DNA from: VXNJ01 sp965249595
GTDB taxonomy: Bacteria > Chloroflexota > UBA11872 > VXNJ01
Reading direction: 5' to 3'
Length of the DNA stretch: 64,000 nucleotides
NCBI GenBank assembly: GCA_965249595.1
Contig: OZ252242.1
Span: 1,612,001-1,676,000, forward strand
Shown here: positions 54,842-62,250 of the stretch, one piece after another
How positions within the stretch are numbered: the stretch's first letter is position 1
How the letters are laid out: every line of letters starts with the position of its first letter
The notes under the pieces: generated by a model
What the model saw: only the letters and a program-made list of their open reading frames with translations
The model's database searches: none
Told to the model about the DNA's origin: nothing
Program-made: the position numbers and the translations under genes

Positions 54842-56569
54842 ATGACCTCGTCGATCGAGCAGTTTGAGAGCGCCTTCGACAAACTTGCGTGCATGCCAGG
54901 AATCAATTGGCGCCGGTCGGCCTGCGGTGTGACCCGGGCCGGGCGAGAGATTCTCGCTTTGGTAGATCAAGATGCATTCGCAAAGGATTCCGACCGACTT
55001 CGGGTAGTGCTGGTCGGCGGGTTGTCGGGAGCCCCGGAAGACGTCGCAATTGCGATGCGCGCATTGCGATTCATTGCCGATGGGTTAAGACGATCCCGCG
55101 TCGCCGTCACCGCCGTACCTTGCGCTAATCCGGGAGGCTTGGCCCTGCGTACCGGGCCGGCGAACGGTGCCGGCGGGCGGGTGGACCAGAGATACCCACC
55201 CGTGGGCGGGTACTTTGATCATCCGACTTGCCCCGAATCCCGTTACCTGTGGCGATGGGTTTGTTTTCAGGGTCCCGACATGGTAATTGAAGTGCGAACC
55301 GGGAACGAGACAGTTTGGGAAGTAAATGCGGCTGCCGGGGCGTTGCGAAAGGGGCTTGCGGCCAGGCCGGTAACACCACGCGACTCATTCATCGCCGCCT
55401 TGGGGGGAGACAGTTTGGTTGAACCTGGCGCAATTCCCGGGGCGCGGCTGACCGTAAGTATGGATTCGTTGGAAAGGGAACTTGGTCGGTTTTTTGATCT
55501 GCTTGCCAGTGATCCGCCTGGCCCCTCGCAGGCCAACCAGGTACTCCGGTCACGAACTGCGCGGGATCCATTCGAAGTTGGACGCGATTTGGCAAGGACC
55601 AATGGCCGCACGTTGGCCCCGATCATCTACACGCAGGGCGTGGCAATTAGCGGAAGGCTACGCCTCGCCTTGTTGGAAGCGGCCCCAACCGACAGTGTGG
55701 CCGATGTCGCTGCGCTCGTTGAACCCGTGATTGCAGATCAAGGAAGGGCTTTCTACGAGGCGTTTGAAACCGCTCCAACAGCGCCAACGTTAGCGGCGGC
55801 GGTTTGGGCAGAAGAGATGCTCGCGATAACAAAAGATGCTCGATACGGCGATATCCTCGCCGGCGCAATGCACTGCTTCAAAGCCCGTGGCCGTGACGAG
55901 CCGCCATATCCGCTGGACCCGAACTTTATCGCCGAAGATCACTTTTTCGCTTCGGCGGTGATAGGTAGGGGCGCGCACATCAATACGGACACCAACACTG
56001 CCGGCTACGTCAGCGCTCTCACTCAGTTCATCGTGAATGCAGGGATCCAGGAAGAAAACGGTCTTTTCAAACACAGTCGGCGGGGTCCGGTGCATTGGGG
56101 GCGCGGCAATGGATTTGCGGCAATGGGTTTGGCTGAGTACCTGACCTATATTCCCGCGAATTGGCGTCGCGACGACGGAGAAATTGAATCGAAGTTTCGC
56201 CGCCACATGGAAGCACTCAAATCCTTGCAATGTCCTTCCGGAATGTACTTGCAGGTCTTGGACTATCCAGGATCGTATCAGGAGCTGACTGCCACCTGCA
56301 TGATCGGATACGCGATGGCCCGTGGGATCCGACTGGGTCTCCTCGATGAGGGATTTCTACAGCCTGTCGCGAGCGCTTGGCGCGCCGCCTGCGAACGCAT
56401 AGACACTGCTGGCAACGTGATCGACGGTTGTGCGGGAACCGGGGTCATGGACGGGTTGCAGAGCTACCTCGATCGTCCCGCCAATTCCGGTTACGATGAC
56501 CGTACCGGTGGAATGGCGCTGTGGTTTGCCGCCGAAATCGCGCGGCTAATGTCAGAAGGTCACGGCTAG
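54842..56569 (+). CDS. fusion: M14-like domain + GH105/GH88-like (alpha/alpha)6 domain
   Basis: 575 residues without signal peptide. Residues 1-240 resemble the M14/AstE-like carboxypeptidase fold: RVVLVGGLSGAPEDVAIAMR, VTAVPCANPGGLALRTGP and GPDMVIEVRTGNE; the zinc-ligand HxxE is replaced (GLSGAPED), so this part is probably not an active metallopeptidase. Residues 300-575 resemble unsaturated rhamnogalacturonyl/glucuronyl hydrolases: AVWAEEMLAITKDARYGDIL, PVHWGRGNGFAAMGLAEYL and SYQELTATCMIGYAMARGIR. Such domains remove unsaturated uronic residues from polysaccharide fragments. It is intact in a stretch full of pseudogenes. Domain assignments are from motif patterns; substrate unknown. Confidence 0.72.
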   Translation: MTSSIEQFESAFDKLACMPGINWRRSACGVTRAGREILALVDQDAFAKDSDRLRVVLVGGLSGAPEDVAIAMRALRFIADGLRRSRVAVTAVPCANPGGLALRTGPANGAGGRVDQRYPPVGGYFDHPTCPESRYLWRWVCFQGPDMVIEVRTGNETVWEVNAAAGALRKGLAARPVTPRDSFIAALGGDSLVEPGAIPGARLTVSMDSLERELGRFFDLLASDPPGPSQANQVLRSRTARDPFEVGRDLARTNGRTLAPIIYTQGVAISGRLRLALLEAAPTDSVADVAALVEPVIADQGRAFYEAFETAPTAPTLAAAVWAEEMLAITKDARYGDILAGAMHCFKARGRDEPPYPLDPNFIAEDHFFASAVIGRGAHINTDTNTAGYVSALTQFIVNAGIQEENGLFKHSRRGPVHWGRGNGFAAMGLAEYLTYIPANWRRDDGEIESKFRRHMEALKSLQCPSGMYLQVLDYPGSYQELTATCMIGYAMARGIRLGLLDEGFLQPVASAWRAACERIDTAGNVIDGCAGTGVMDGLQSYLDRPANSGYDDRTGGMALWFAAEIARLMSEGHG

Positions 56570-56945
56570 CCGGCAGAGGTTTCAAAACCACATGCTTCAC
56601 TTGCGTCTATCGAAGAATGAGGTAACGGGGAGGCTTGCAATCCTGCGAGCAGTTCGAATACCGATCTCCGTAATTTCGTGTTTGAGTATTTCCCCGGGGG
56701 TGTACGGCCTTCATATACATTTCTAGTCGCCCAACGTGCCTCTAGTAATAGTCAACGAATTCGACATTCGACGGGCCGGAATCGCCCTCAGTTCATTACA
56801 GCAAATCCTCAACTACCGCTCGATCCTAATCGAGAAATGCCCATGCCGCCGACCTTCCAATGATTCCGAATGATTGCTAGGAAGTGCCCGCAATGATTCA
56901 ACCGACGTAGCGGCGTTGAGGACGAACAGGTGCCGCTCAACCCAA
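56570..56945. other. intergenic region
   Basis: About 375 bp between the fusion gene and the convergent hepT-like gene. No feature recognised. Confidence 0.4.
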
Positions 56946-57299
56946 TCATTGCGGTGGGGCGGACATTAATTGGATTGCCCTCTCAAGCTGGGCGATCAAT
57001 CCTGGCAAATCTTCACGAACCGTATTCCAAACCACATCCAGATTGATGTCGAAATATGCGTGCGCGAGCCGGTTCCGCATACCAACTATCCGATCCCACG
57101 GTATCTGTCGCAACACCGTCCGCGTGGGCTCCGAGACCTGAGTTGCCGCTTCGCCGACGATCTCGATATCTTTGATCAACGCGAGCACCAGTTGGCGATC
57201 GCAATTCAAGTCTTCGCGGAATCGATTCTGAGCAAACGATTCGGCTTCGCGACATGCATCCAGCATATGGCGCAGACCGATTTCGTCACGTTTGTGCAT
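56946..57299 (-). CDS. hepT: HepT-like HEPN toxin (DUF86)
   Basis: A 117-residue all-helical protein from the ATG at 57299 (the frame is open five more codons to 57314). LRHMLDACREAESFAQNRFR, LIKDIEIVGEAATQVSEPTR and the HEPN motif MRNRLAHAYFDINLDVVWNT, where R-x4-H-x-Y is complete, identify HepT. HepT is an RNase-like toxin kept silent by AMPylation by the MntA nucleotidyltransferase, which is encoded immediately upstream as part of a fused gene. The start overlaps the upstream gene's end, so translation is coupled. Confidence 0.88.
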   Translation of the reverse strand: MHKRDEIGLRHMLDACREAESFAQNRFREDLNCDRQLVLALIKDIEIVGEAATQVSEPTRTVLRQIPWDRIVGMRNRLAHAYFDINLDVVWNTVREDLPGLIAQLERAIQLMSAPPQ

Positions 57300-57972
57300 A
57301 CTGAACTTCCGCAAAATTTAGAATTTCAGCGCGGAAATAGCGGCTCAAATCTTCGGGGGTTCGCACGTCCACTTTGCGACCGCCGCACAAAGTCGACAAC
57401 TCGATCTCTATGCCGGCTAACCCGAGCAATCCCGGCGCTCGACCAGGTGCAAACTCCACCAATATGTCGATATCACTATCTGAGGTGAAATCATCCCGCA
57501 ATGCCGAACCGAATATCGACAGCTTGCGGATGCCATGCGTATTGCAAAGAGAAGCCGATTCAATTTTGGGGATTGACACCCTTGGGTGTATCGCAGGAAC
57601 TCTTCGCGACCGATGACGACCGTCGCCGTGGTCGTCGGCCGGACAATGTCGGCGGCTTGCGTCGGTATCGCCACCCGGCGCCATTGGTTCTACCGCTCGT
57701 TTAATTTCTTCGCCAGAATTCAATTCCGCGGTACGCAATTCATAGTCCAGCTGCAGAGTCAACCAGGATTGCGGGGACGTCCCCAAATACCGAGCCAGTC
57801 GCAGTGCGGTATCCGCGGTAACTCCCCGCTGTCCGTTCAGGATTGCAGTAATTCGATTCGTAGGAACTCCCAGGGCTGCGGCGAACGCAGTGGCCGACAT
57901 CTCCAATTCGCCTAGTTCTTCGCCCAAGACTGCCCCTGGATGGACCGGGCGCATCCCGCTCTTATCAGTCAA
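57286..57972 (-). CDS. HigA-like HTH antitoxin fused to MntA-like nucleotidyltransferase
   Basis: A 228-residue open frame. Residues 1-95 are a HigA-type HTH: MRPVHPGAVLGEELGELEMS, VPTNRITAILNGQRGVTADT and LARYLGTSPQSWLTLQLDYE. Residues 100-135 are low in hydrophobics (DASRRHCPADDHGDGRHRSR). Residues 135-228 are a minimal nucleotidyltransferase: IRKLSIFGSALRDD followed by SDSDIDILVEFAPG, the GS-x10-DxD active site, and the C-terminal DLSRYFRAEILNFAEVQYAQ. MntA proteins usually stand alone with a PxxLxxFCxxHxI start, which is visible here as ESASLCNTHGI. The fusion is directly upstream of hepT. Either a real fusion or the result of a deletion between a higA and an mntA gene. Confidence 0.75.
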   Translation of the reverse strand: MTDKSGMRPVHPGAVLGEELGELEMSATAFAAALGVPTNRITAILNGQRGVTADTALRLARYLGTSPQSWLTLQLDYELRTAELNSGEEIKRAVEPMAPGGDTDASRRHCPADDHGDGRHRSRRVPAIHPRVSIPKIESASLCNTHGIRKLSIFGSALRDDFTSDSDIDILVEFAPGRAPGLLGLAGIEIELSTLCGGRKVDVRTPEDLSRYFRAEILNFAEVQYAQT

Positions 57973-57982
57973 TTACGCAACC

Positions 57983-58255
57983 TCACTCGGCGGCATTTAA
58001 GGATTCCAGAACCTGTCGGGTACCTACAAATCCAGTAGTGTATACATGCATTGACGACTTGCCCGGATAAAGCGCTGGATTTCGCAATTCCCGGAAAGAA
58101 TCTGAAAAGGATTCCTCTACGGCGCCGCCTGGCCGCAGAACGATTCGGGGCATCGAATAAAGTCTTCGGAGTGCGGCGTTAGCGGCGATTTCAACAAATG
58201 CGCAGACTGATTTATCTAAGGAACTGAGAAGGGTTCTTTGGTCGAGTGATGCCAC
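57983..58255 (-). CDS. hypothetical protein
   Basis: A 90-residue frame with a GTG start, 10 bp upstream of the HigA-MntA gene and in the same direction. It contains LSSLDKSVCAFVEIAANAAL and SDSFRELRNPALYPGKSS. It resembles no HigB or other toxin that I know, although its position is where a toxin gene would be expected. Low support. Confidence 0.35.
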   Translation of the reverse strand: MASLDQRTLLSSLDKSVCAFVEIAANAALRRLYSMPRIVLRPGGAVEESFSDSFRELRNPALYPGKSSMHVYTTGFVGTRQVLESLNAAE

Positions 58256-58272
58256 CCGGCCGCACAGCGCCC

Positions 58273-58542
58273 TTAGCTACCGGCCACCAATTCAGCCGAT
58301 CTTAAGATCGGCTGAAACCCAAGCAAATGTCGCATAAAGCTTGGTACCAAGAATGGGTACCCGGCACCTGGAGCGTCGGCCAAACACAGGTTCGATGTGA
58401 TCACAATTGCCACCACCGTCTGAATCCGACTGCCATTAAAGGAATCTGCCTGGACAATCAATAACGGACGCGAGAACCCGGGCTTCGATCCTGAAGGCTC
58501 GGGCAAATTCGCCCACCAGACCTCGCCGCGTTCAATCACCAC
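58273..58542 (-). pseudogene. PemK-type toxin, third locus, truncated
   Basis: The first 58 residues are good (ERGEVWWANLPEPSGSKPGF, RPLLIVQADSFNGSRIQTVV, VITSNLCLADAPG). After this the sequence GYPFLVPSFMRHLLGFQPIL replaces the expected LPKDSVANVSQ...LAQISRGLR half, so the catalytic loop and C-terminus are gone. Product inactive. It overlaps the intact antitoxin gene by 7 bp. Confidence 0.82.
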
Positions 58543-58772
58543 TGGTCGGCGGTAAATATCCGACCTTGAATTTGCCTGATCGCCGGGTCGAACTCGCTAG
58601 CCGTTTCGCCGTACACCGCATTCAGTCGCGCTGTTACCTCATCGTCGCAATGCTTGGCGACGTATTCAGCCAGGGCGACGGCATATAGATTGCTACGGGT
58701 TGTCCCGAGCTTTTCAGCTAATAGATCAGCTGAATGGAAAAGATCGTCCGGTAGTGAAATCGCAGTTTTCAT
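58536..58772 (-). CDS. RHH antitoxin of third PemK-type locus (orphaned)
   Basis: 78 residues, intact: MKTAISLPDDLFHSADLLAE, KLGTTRSNLYAVALAEYVAK and a C-terminal FDPAIRQIQGRIFTADQW. Very close to the antitoxin at 23704. Its toxin is truncated but its operator and TATAAT box are kept, so it could still repress its own promoter and perhaps neutralise the paralogous toxins. Confidence 0.85.
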   Translation of the reverse strand: MKTAISLPDDLFHSADLLAEKLGTTRSNLYAVALAEYVAKHCDDEVTARLNAVYGETASEFDPAIRQIQGRIFTADQW

Positions 58773-58779
58773 GCGCGTA

Positions 58780-58795
58780 TTATACCGAGGTATAA
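58780..58795. promoter_or_regulatory. operator of third PemK-type locus
   Basis: TTATACC GA GGTATAA: the same 7-bp half-sites and position as at 23948, with a 2-bp change in the centre. A TATAAT on the minus strand again lies 6 nt before the antitoxin ATG. Confidence 0.78.
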
Positions 58796-58932
58796 CCCTT
58801 CTTTATCGGATTCTCCGGACATTCGAAATGAGCGTAAAGCCACGGCGTGAGGGTCAACCGGATCTATTTGCTTTAATGTGACCCCAGCCGTCATTGTTTT
58901 GCTCGCTGGTCTGCTTGGGATGTTCGTTTAGG

Positions 58933-59298
58933 CTACGCAGTAGGTGTTGTCGCCTCAAGAGCGACGATTTCATCATCTCGCATTTTTTGGCACGCCGGTA
59001 TTGACGCGTGACCGCGGCCATTTAAAACGATCCAACGGCGGCCATCAGCAATGATCCGCTGGCGATTATTTTGCGCGTTGAAGCAAAAGTTGGTCGACGC
59101 CCCTCGCTGACCCTGTTTCCCGCTCGGATGACATCCGGCGGGGAGCTTCCCTTGCATAACTTGATCGATTGGCTCGCTGAGGACGGTTGGCGAATCGAAT
59201 AAGCGGCTGATCACCAAGCGACCGTCGCAAAGGGCAAATTGTTCGGCCGCCATCGACGCGTCGTCATCGTTGACGAATTCGGCGAGATCGTGCACCAC
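58933..59298 (-). CDS. hypothetical protein
   Basis: A 121-residue frame starting with GTG. Composition is protein-like and there is a coherent strand/turn pattern (AAEQFALCDGRLVISRLFDS, then RQRIIADGRRWIVLNGRGHA and SIPACQKMRDDEIVALE). I do not recognise the family; it might be a toxin-antitoxin-associated or regulatory protein. No operon partner. Confidence 0.4.
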   Translation of the reverse strand: MVHDLAEFVNDDDASMAAEQFALCDGRLVISRLFDSPTVLSEPIDQVMQGKLPAGCHPSGKQGQRGASTNFCFNAQNNRQRIIADGRRWIVLNGRGHASIPACQKMRDDEIVALEATTPTA

Positions 59299-59415
59299 AC
59301 CACAGGGCTTGAGTCCTGAACCATCGGCCCATTGGCGTTATGTCTGGCACCCTCAACAGATCGGCCGGCCCGTCTAGAAGCTCTCGATCAGCGGCACCTC
59401 CAATACGAAATCCGC

Positions 59416-59727
59416 TCAGTCGCCCAATTGCCTTTTTTCGGATTTTGCAATTGCTCTCGATCTATATCTGAACAATTCCAAATGAGAGCCCGTGCGGGCC
59501 AGGAAAAGCGAATCCGCATCTGTTTGCCAAATCAGCAGCCAATCAGATTCAATATGGCATTCCCAAAACCTGGCCCAATTGCCCAACAAAGGGTGTGGTC
59601 GACAGGATATTGGCAGGGGTCGCCCGAACAGAAAGCGCTCAATGATCGGGCGCAATTTACCCAGATCCTCGCCCCGCCAATTGGCAGCCCTCACATCTTT
59701 TCTGAATTGACGAGTCGTATGGAGTTA
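59416..59727 (-). pseudogene. yafQ: YafQ-type toxin, second copy, 5' end broken
   Basis: The body reads RQFRKDVRAANWRGEDLGKL, RPIIERFLFGRPLPISCRPH, PLLGNWARFWECHIESDWLL and IWQTDADSLFLARTGSHLEL, very close to the 52235 copy. But the start region has shifted frame: the sequence corresponding to MGEAKKL contains a TAA in frame and no start codon, and the C-terminus runs on 20 residues past the usual LF(R) end. Probably not expressed. Confidence 0.8.
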
Positions 59728-59733
59728 TTCTTT

Positions 59734-59990
59734 TCACTCGATGTCTGCGACTAACTCGTCAAAATCCAAATATTGGACCAAGTCTTTCCCTTTGCCACGC
59801 CGGCAAGCGCTTCGATCGTTGCAGCGCTAGGAACCCTGACCGGGAACGGCAGCCCGCGGTAAATGGCAACTTGCTTGTAGAACAACGTAATCGCCTCAGT
59901 GGCCGACAAACCCAATTCAGTAAACACGTCATCCACTTCACGCTTTAGCTCGGGTTCAACCCGGGCACGAATCATTGCGGTCTTGGCCAT
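59734..59990 (-). pseudogene. dinJ: DinJ-type antitoxin, second copy, frameshifted near the end
   Basis: The first 65 residues match the intact copy (MAKTAMIRARVEPELKREVD, LGLSATEAITLFYKQVAIYR). Near 59790 one base is missing in a run of A, after which the original end (KDLVQYLDFDELVADIE, stop at 59734) lies in another frame; the shifted frame instead ends TWSNIWILTS. The toxin-binding tail is therefore lost. Confidence 0.82.
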
Positions 59991-60290
59991 AGGATTTCAC
60001 GCCTCCAATCGCACGCCAAAGGGTATCCCAAGCGAGATATCTCCGCCTGGGGCCGTTGAGTCGTTTTCCAGGGACTCCAATTGACAAAGCCACGATTTCT
60101 GTCGGCCTCATGCGCTGTCGTCGAACAGCGCCAGACTTGCGTCGTTAGCGCTAATCCCAATTATGTCTACTGGCATGTCCTCGGGCACGACAACGTTTCA
60201 CTGGAGCTATGATTCCAATTGCCCACGGCTCCTACAGCACCCTTGAACATGCCCACAATTGACCAGTAAATCGACCGTCAAAGTTCAGCT
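59991..60290. other. intergenic region with one ATTATGTCTA motif
   Basis: 300 bp. Up to the motif at 60160 it is homologous to the sequence upstream of the first dinJ copy (shared CGAACAG and CAGACTTGCGTCG words). The remainder has no recognisable feature. Confidence 0.5.
60160..60169 (+). repeat. dispersed motif ATTATGTCTA
   Basis: Exact copy with CCA..TGG flanks, at the outer edge of the duplicated YafQ/DinJ region. Confidence 0.7.
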
Positions 60291-60956
60291 TCACCCGCGC
60301 CGAGACCCCAATTCTTCGAGCCATGCAAAGTCGAAGTCGGTGAGACGGTCGATGGCGTAGTCGGCGGCGGAGATGTCCATTCCGGCAGTTGACTCGGTGC
60401 GGACGGCGATGGCAGTCATGCCAGCTGCTTTGGCGGAGGCAATGCCGTACGTAGTGTCTTCAAGTGCAAGACAGCATTCAGGAGAGATGCCGAGCTTTCC
60501 GGCGGAAAGCAGGTATAGATCGGGGGCGGGCTTTGCCGCGACGACCATGTCCGAGGTGGCGACGGCTTGGAAGGTGTCGGCGATTCCGAGCCGGTTGAGG
60601 ATGATTTCAGCCCATCTGGTTCTAGACCCCGTGGCCAGGCCGATCAGGGCGCCTCGCTGCTTTAGACCTTCGAGCAACCAATCGAGTCCCTCGGCCGCGA
60701 CAGCGTTGGTGGCGAGCACCTCGGCGACCACGTCGTCGTAAACGGTAATCCAGTCTTCGACATCCCCGGCGAGGTTGAATCGGTCGATGACGTAGCGCCA
60801 AATGAACCTGATGCTGCGACCCATGAATGCACGATGGTCTTCGTCGGTGACCATGACGCCCTCCCGCCTGAGGACGATGTTTATTGCTTCGCCGTAGAGG
60901 GGTTCGCTGTCGGTGATTACCCCGTCCATGTCAAAGATGACGGCGTGTTTGATCAA
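60291..60956 (-). CDS. HAD family hydrolase, beta-phosphoglucomutase-like
   Basis: 221 residues. Motif I is AVIFDMDGVITDSEPLYG with Asp9 and Asp11; an all-helical cap follows (residues 17-85); motif II is GLATGSRTRW; motif III has the lysine in VVAAKPAPDLYLL; motif IV is LALEDTTYGIASAKAAGM. This is the complete subfamily IA pattern of phosphatases/phosphoglucomutases. It dephosphorylates or isomerises a small sugar phosphate in the cytoplasm. A second HAD gene follows on the same strand, upstream in transcription, about 100 bp away. Confidence 0.88.
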   Translation of the reverse strand: MIKHAVIFDMDGVITDSEPLYGEAINIVLRREGVMVTDEDHRAFMGRSIRFIWRYVIDRFNLAGDVEDWITVYDDVVAEVLATNAVAAEGLDWLLEGLKQRGALIGLATGSRTRWAEIILNRLGIADTFQAVATSDMVVAAKPAPDLYLLSAGKLGISPECCLALEDTTYGIASAKAAGMTAIAVRTESTAGMDISAADYAIDRLTDFDFAWLEELGSRRG

Positions 60957-61053
60957 TTAATCACTCCGGCGCGCAGCGTGGCCCTCAATTGCCAAAAGAA
61001 CCAGAATAGATTCGCATTATTCCAGCTGATTGGTTCAAGGATCGCCGAGGCAA

Positions 61054-61740
61054 TTAATGATCATCGCTCAGGGTCTTCCCTCTTGCAAACCCGTCAGCCC
61101 CAAACGCCATGTAATCCGACAGTTCACTCGCATCCCTCAACACCATTGCAGGACCATACTCCGCAAACGCTATTTGCTCAGTCGTTCCCGACAGCACCGC
61201 AACGAAGGTCACTTCCGCTCGCCGCGCTGTCTCGGCATCCGTAATGCTGTCTCCCACATACAAACAACGCTCTTTAGGGGCGCCAAGTGCATCAACCGCC
61301 CGTAACAGACCAGTCGGATCCGGCTTCAACTCCTTCACATCCTCAAAGCCGATGATGACCTTGAAGTGCTTGTCTATCCCCTCGCGCCGCAGGACATGCG
61401 AGATGCGTTTTCGTCTGGCTGATGACACGATGCCAATTTCCACGCCGCCCGTCACAAGCGCGTCTACCAACGAAGGCACGAACGCGAACATCTTCGAGGT
61501 GTCTATCACCCCGTCGGCCCGCTCCAGGAACAGCCGCATAAATTCGTCTCGATGCGATGCTTGTTCTTCGCCCGCCAGTGCCCTCAGCGTGTCAGGAAGT
61601 GACATCCCGATGGTCTTTCGGATCGCGTTATCCGTTGCCTCAGGTAGACCCAACCGCCGCAGCGCATAGCTTATGCAATCGACAATGCCTTCAGACGAAT
61701 CTGCCAGCGTGTAGTCGAAATCAAAGATGACGCCATGAGG
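61054..61740 (-). CDS. HAD family hydrolase, phosphoglycolate phosphatase-like; start unresolved
   Basis: Motif I lies in HGVIFDFDYTLADSSEGIVD (coding about 61738-61680), then LPDTLRALAGEEQASHRDEF in the cap, motif II EIGIVSSARRKRI, motif III lysine in DVKELKPDPTGLL and motif IV CLYVGDSITDAETARRAEV. The frame containing motif I is open upstream to about 61815 but has no ATG, GTG or TTG before motif I; the first usual start is a TTG at 61653, after motif I, which would remove the nucleophile. So either a non-standard start is used or the 5' end has a frameshift. Upstream, the hypothetical gene ends at 61805, nearly touching. Confidence 0.75.
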   Translation of the reverse strand, partial: PHGVIFDFDYTLADSSEGIVDCISYALRRLGLPEATDNAIRKTIGMSLPDTLRALAGEEQASHRDEFMRLFLERADGVIDTSKMFAFVPSLVDALVTGGVEIGIVSSARRKRISHVLRREGIDKHFKVIIGFEDVKELKPDPTGLLRAVDALGAPKERCLYVGDSITDAETARRAEVTFVAVLSGTTEQIAFAEYGPAMVLRDASELSDYMAFGADGFARGKTLSDDH

Positions 61741-61804
61741 CTCGCTGATGCTTACGGTATCTGCCCTTGAATGCCGTTCGTAGAGTGCCTGTCTATCCGC
61801 CAGG

Positions 61805-62173
61805 TCACGGCCTAGTCATCGAAACGAACCTCGTCAGATCCGGCACTTCAAGAACCGGACCCGACTCAATGTGGATGAAGTAAAGGTCAGCGGTCCGGAG
61901 ATGTGACAGAGACAAATTATGTGGTCCCGTGAATGGTAACCGTAGGCACTGAGCCGCACGCGATGTATCGCTGAACGCATACGTAATCGCGGCGGAATTG
62001 GCTTCGCCACGTTTACCGCTCAAAAATGGCACGGAATGTTCACCGAATCCCGAGCCGAAGAGGAAGTTCAGACATAGTTGCAATTTCTTAAAACGCTCGG
62101 GCAAGACCTGAATGCAGCTGATCCCTGTTTGGCCGGCGCTCATTGGGCCCGGTGGCGAATGAAATCGCCACAT
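61805..62173 (-). CDS. hypothetical protein
   Basis: A 122-residue frame on the same strand as the HAD gene and ending at its edge. It has a coherent section (LQLCLNFLFGSGFGEHSVPF, then FTGPHNLSLSHLRTADLYFI). I do not recognise a family. Its 5' end overlaps the beginning of the divergent sulfatase frame. It may be an upstream operon partner of the HAD gene or a decayed gene. Confidence 0.4.
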   Translation of the reverse strand: MWRFHSPPGPMSAGQTGISCIQVLPERFKKLQLCLNFLFGSGFGEHSVPFLSGKRGEANSAAITYAFSDTSRAAQCLRLPFTGPHNLSLSHLRTADLYFIHIESGPVLEVPDLTRFVSMTRP

Positions 62174-62250
62174 TGGACGAAGCCGGCGTTAGATTTCTGG
62201 GACGATGCAGTACACCGCTTAACGGGTGCAACCAATCGACGGGGGCGACA

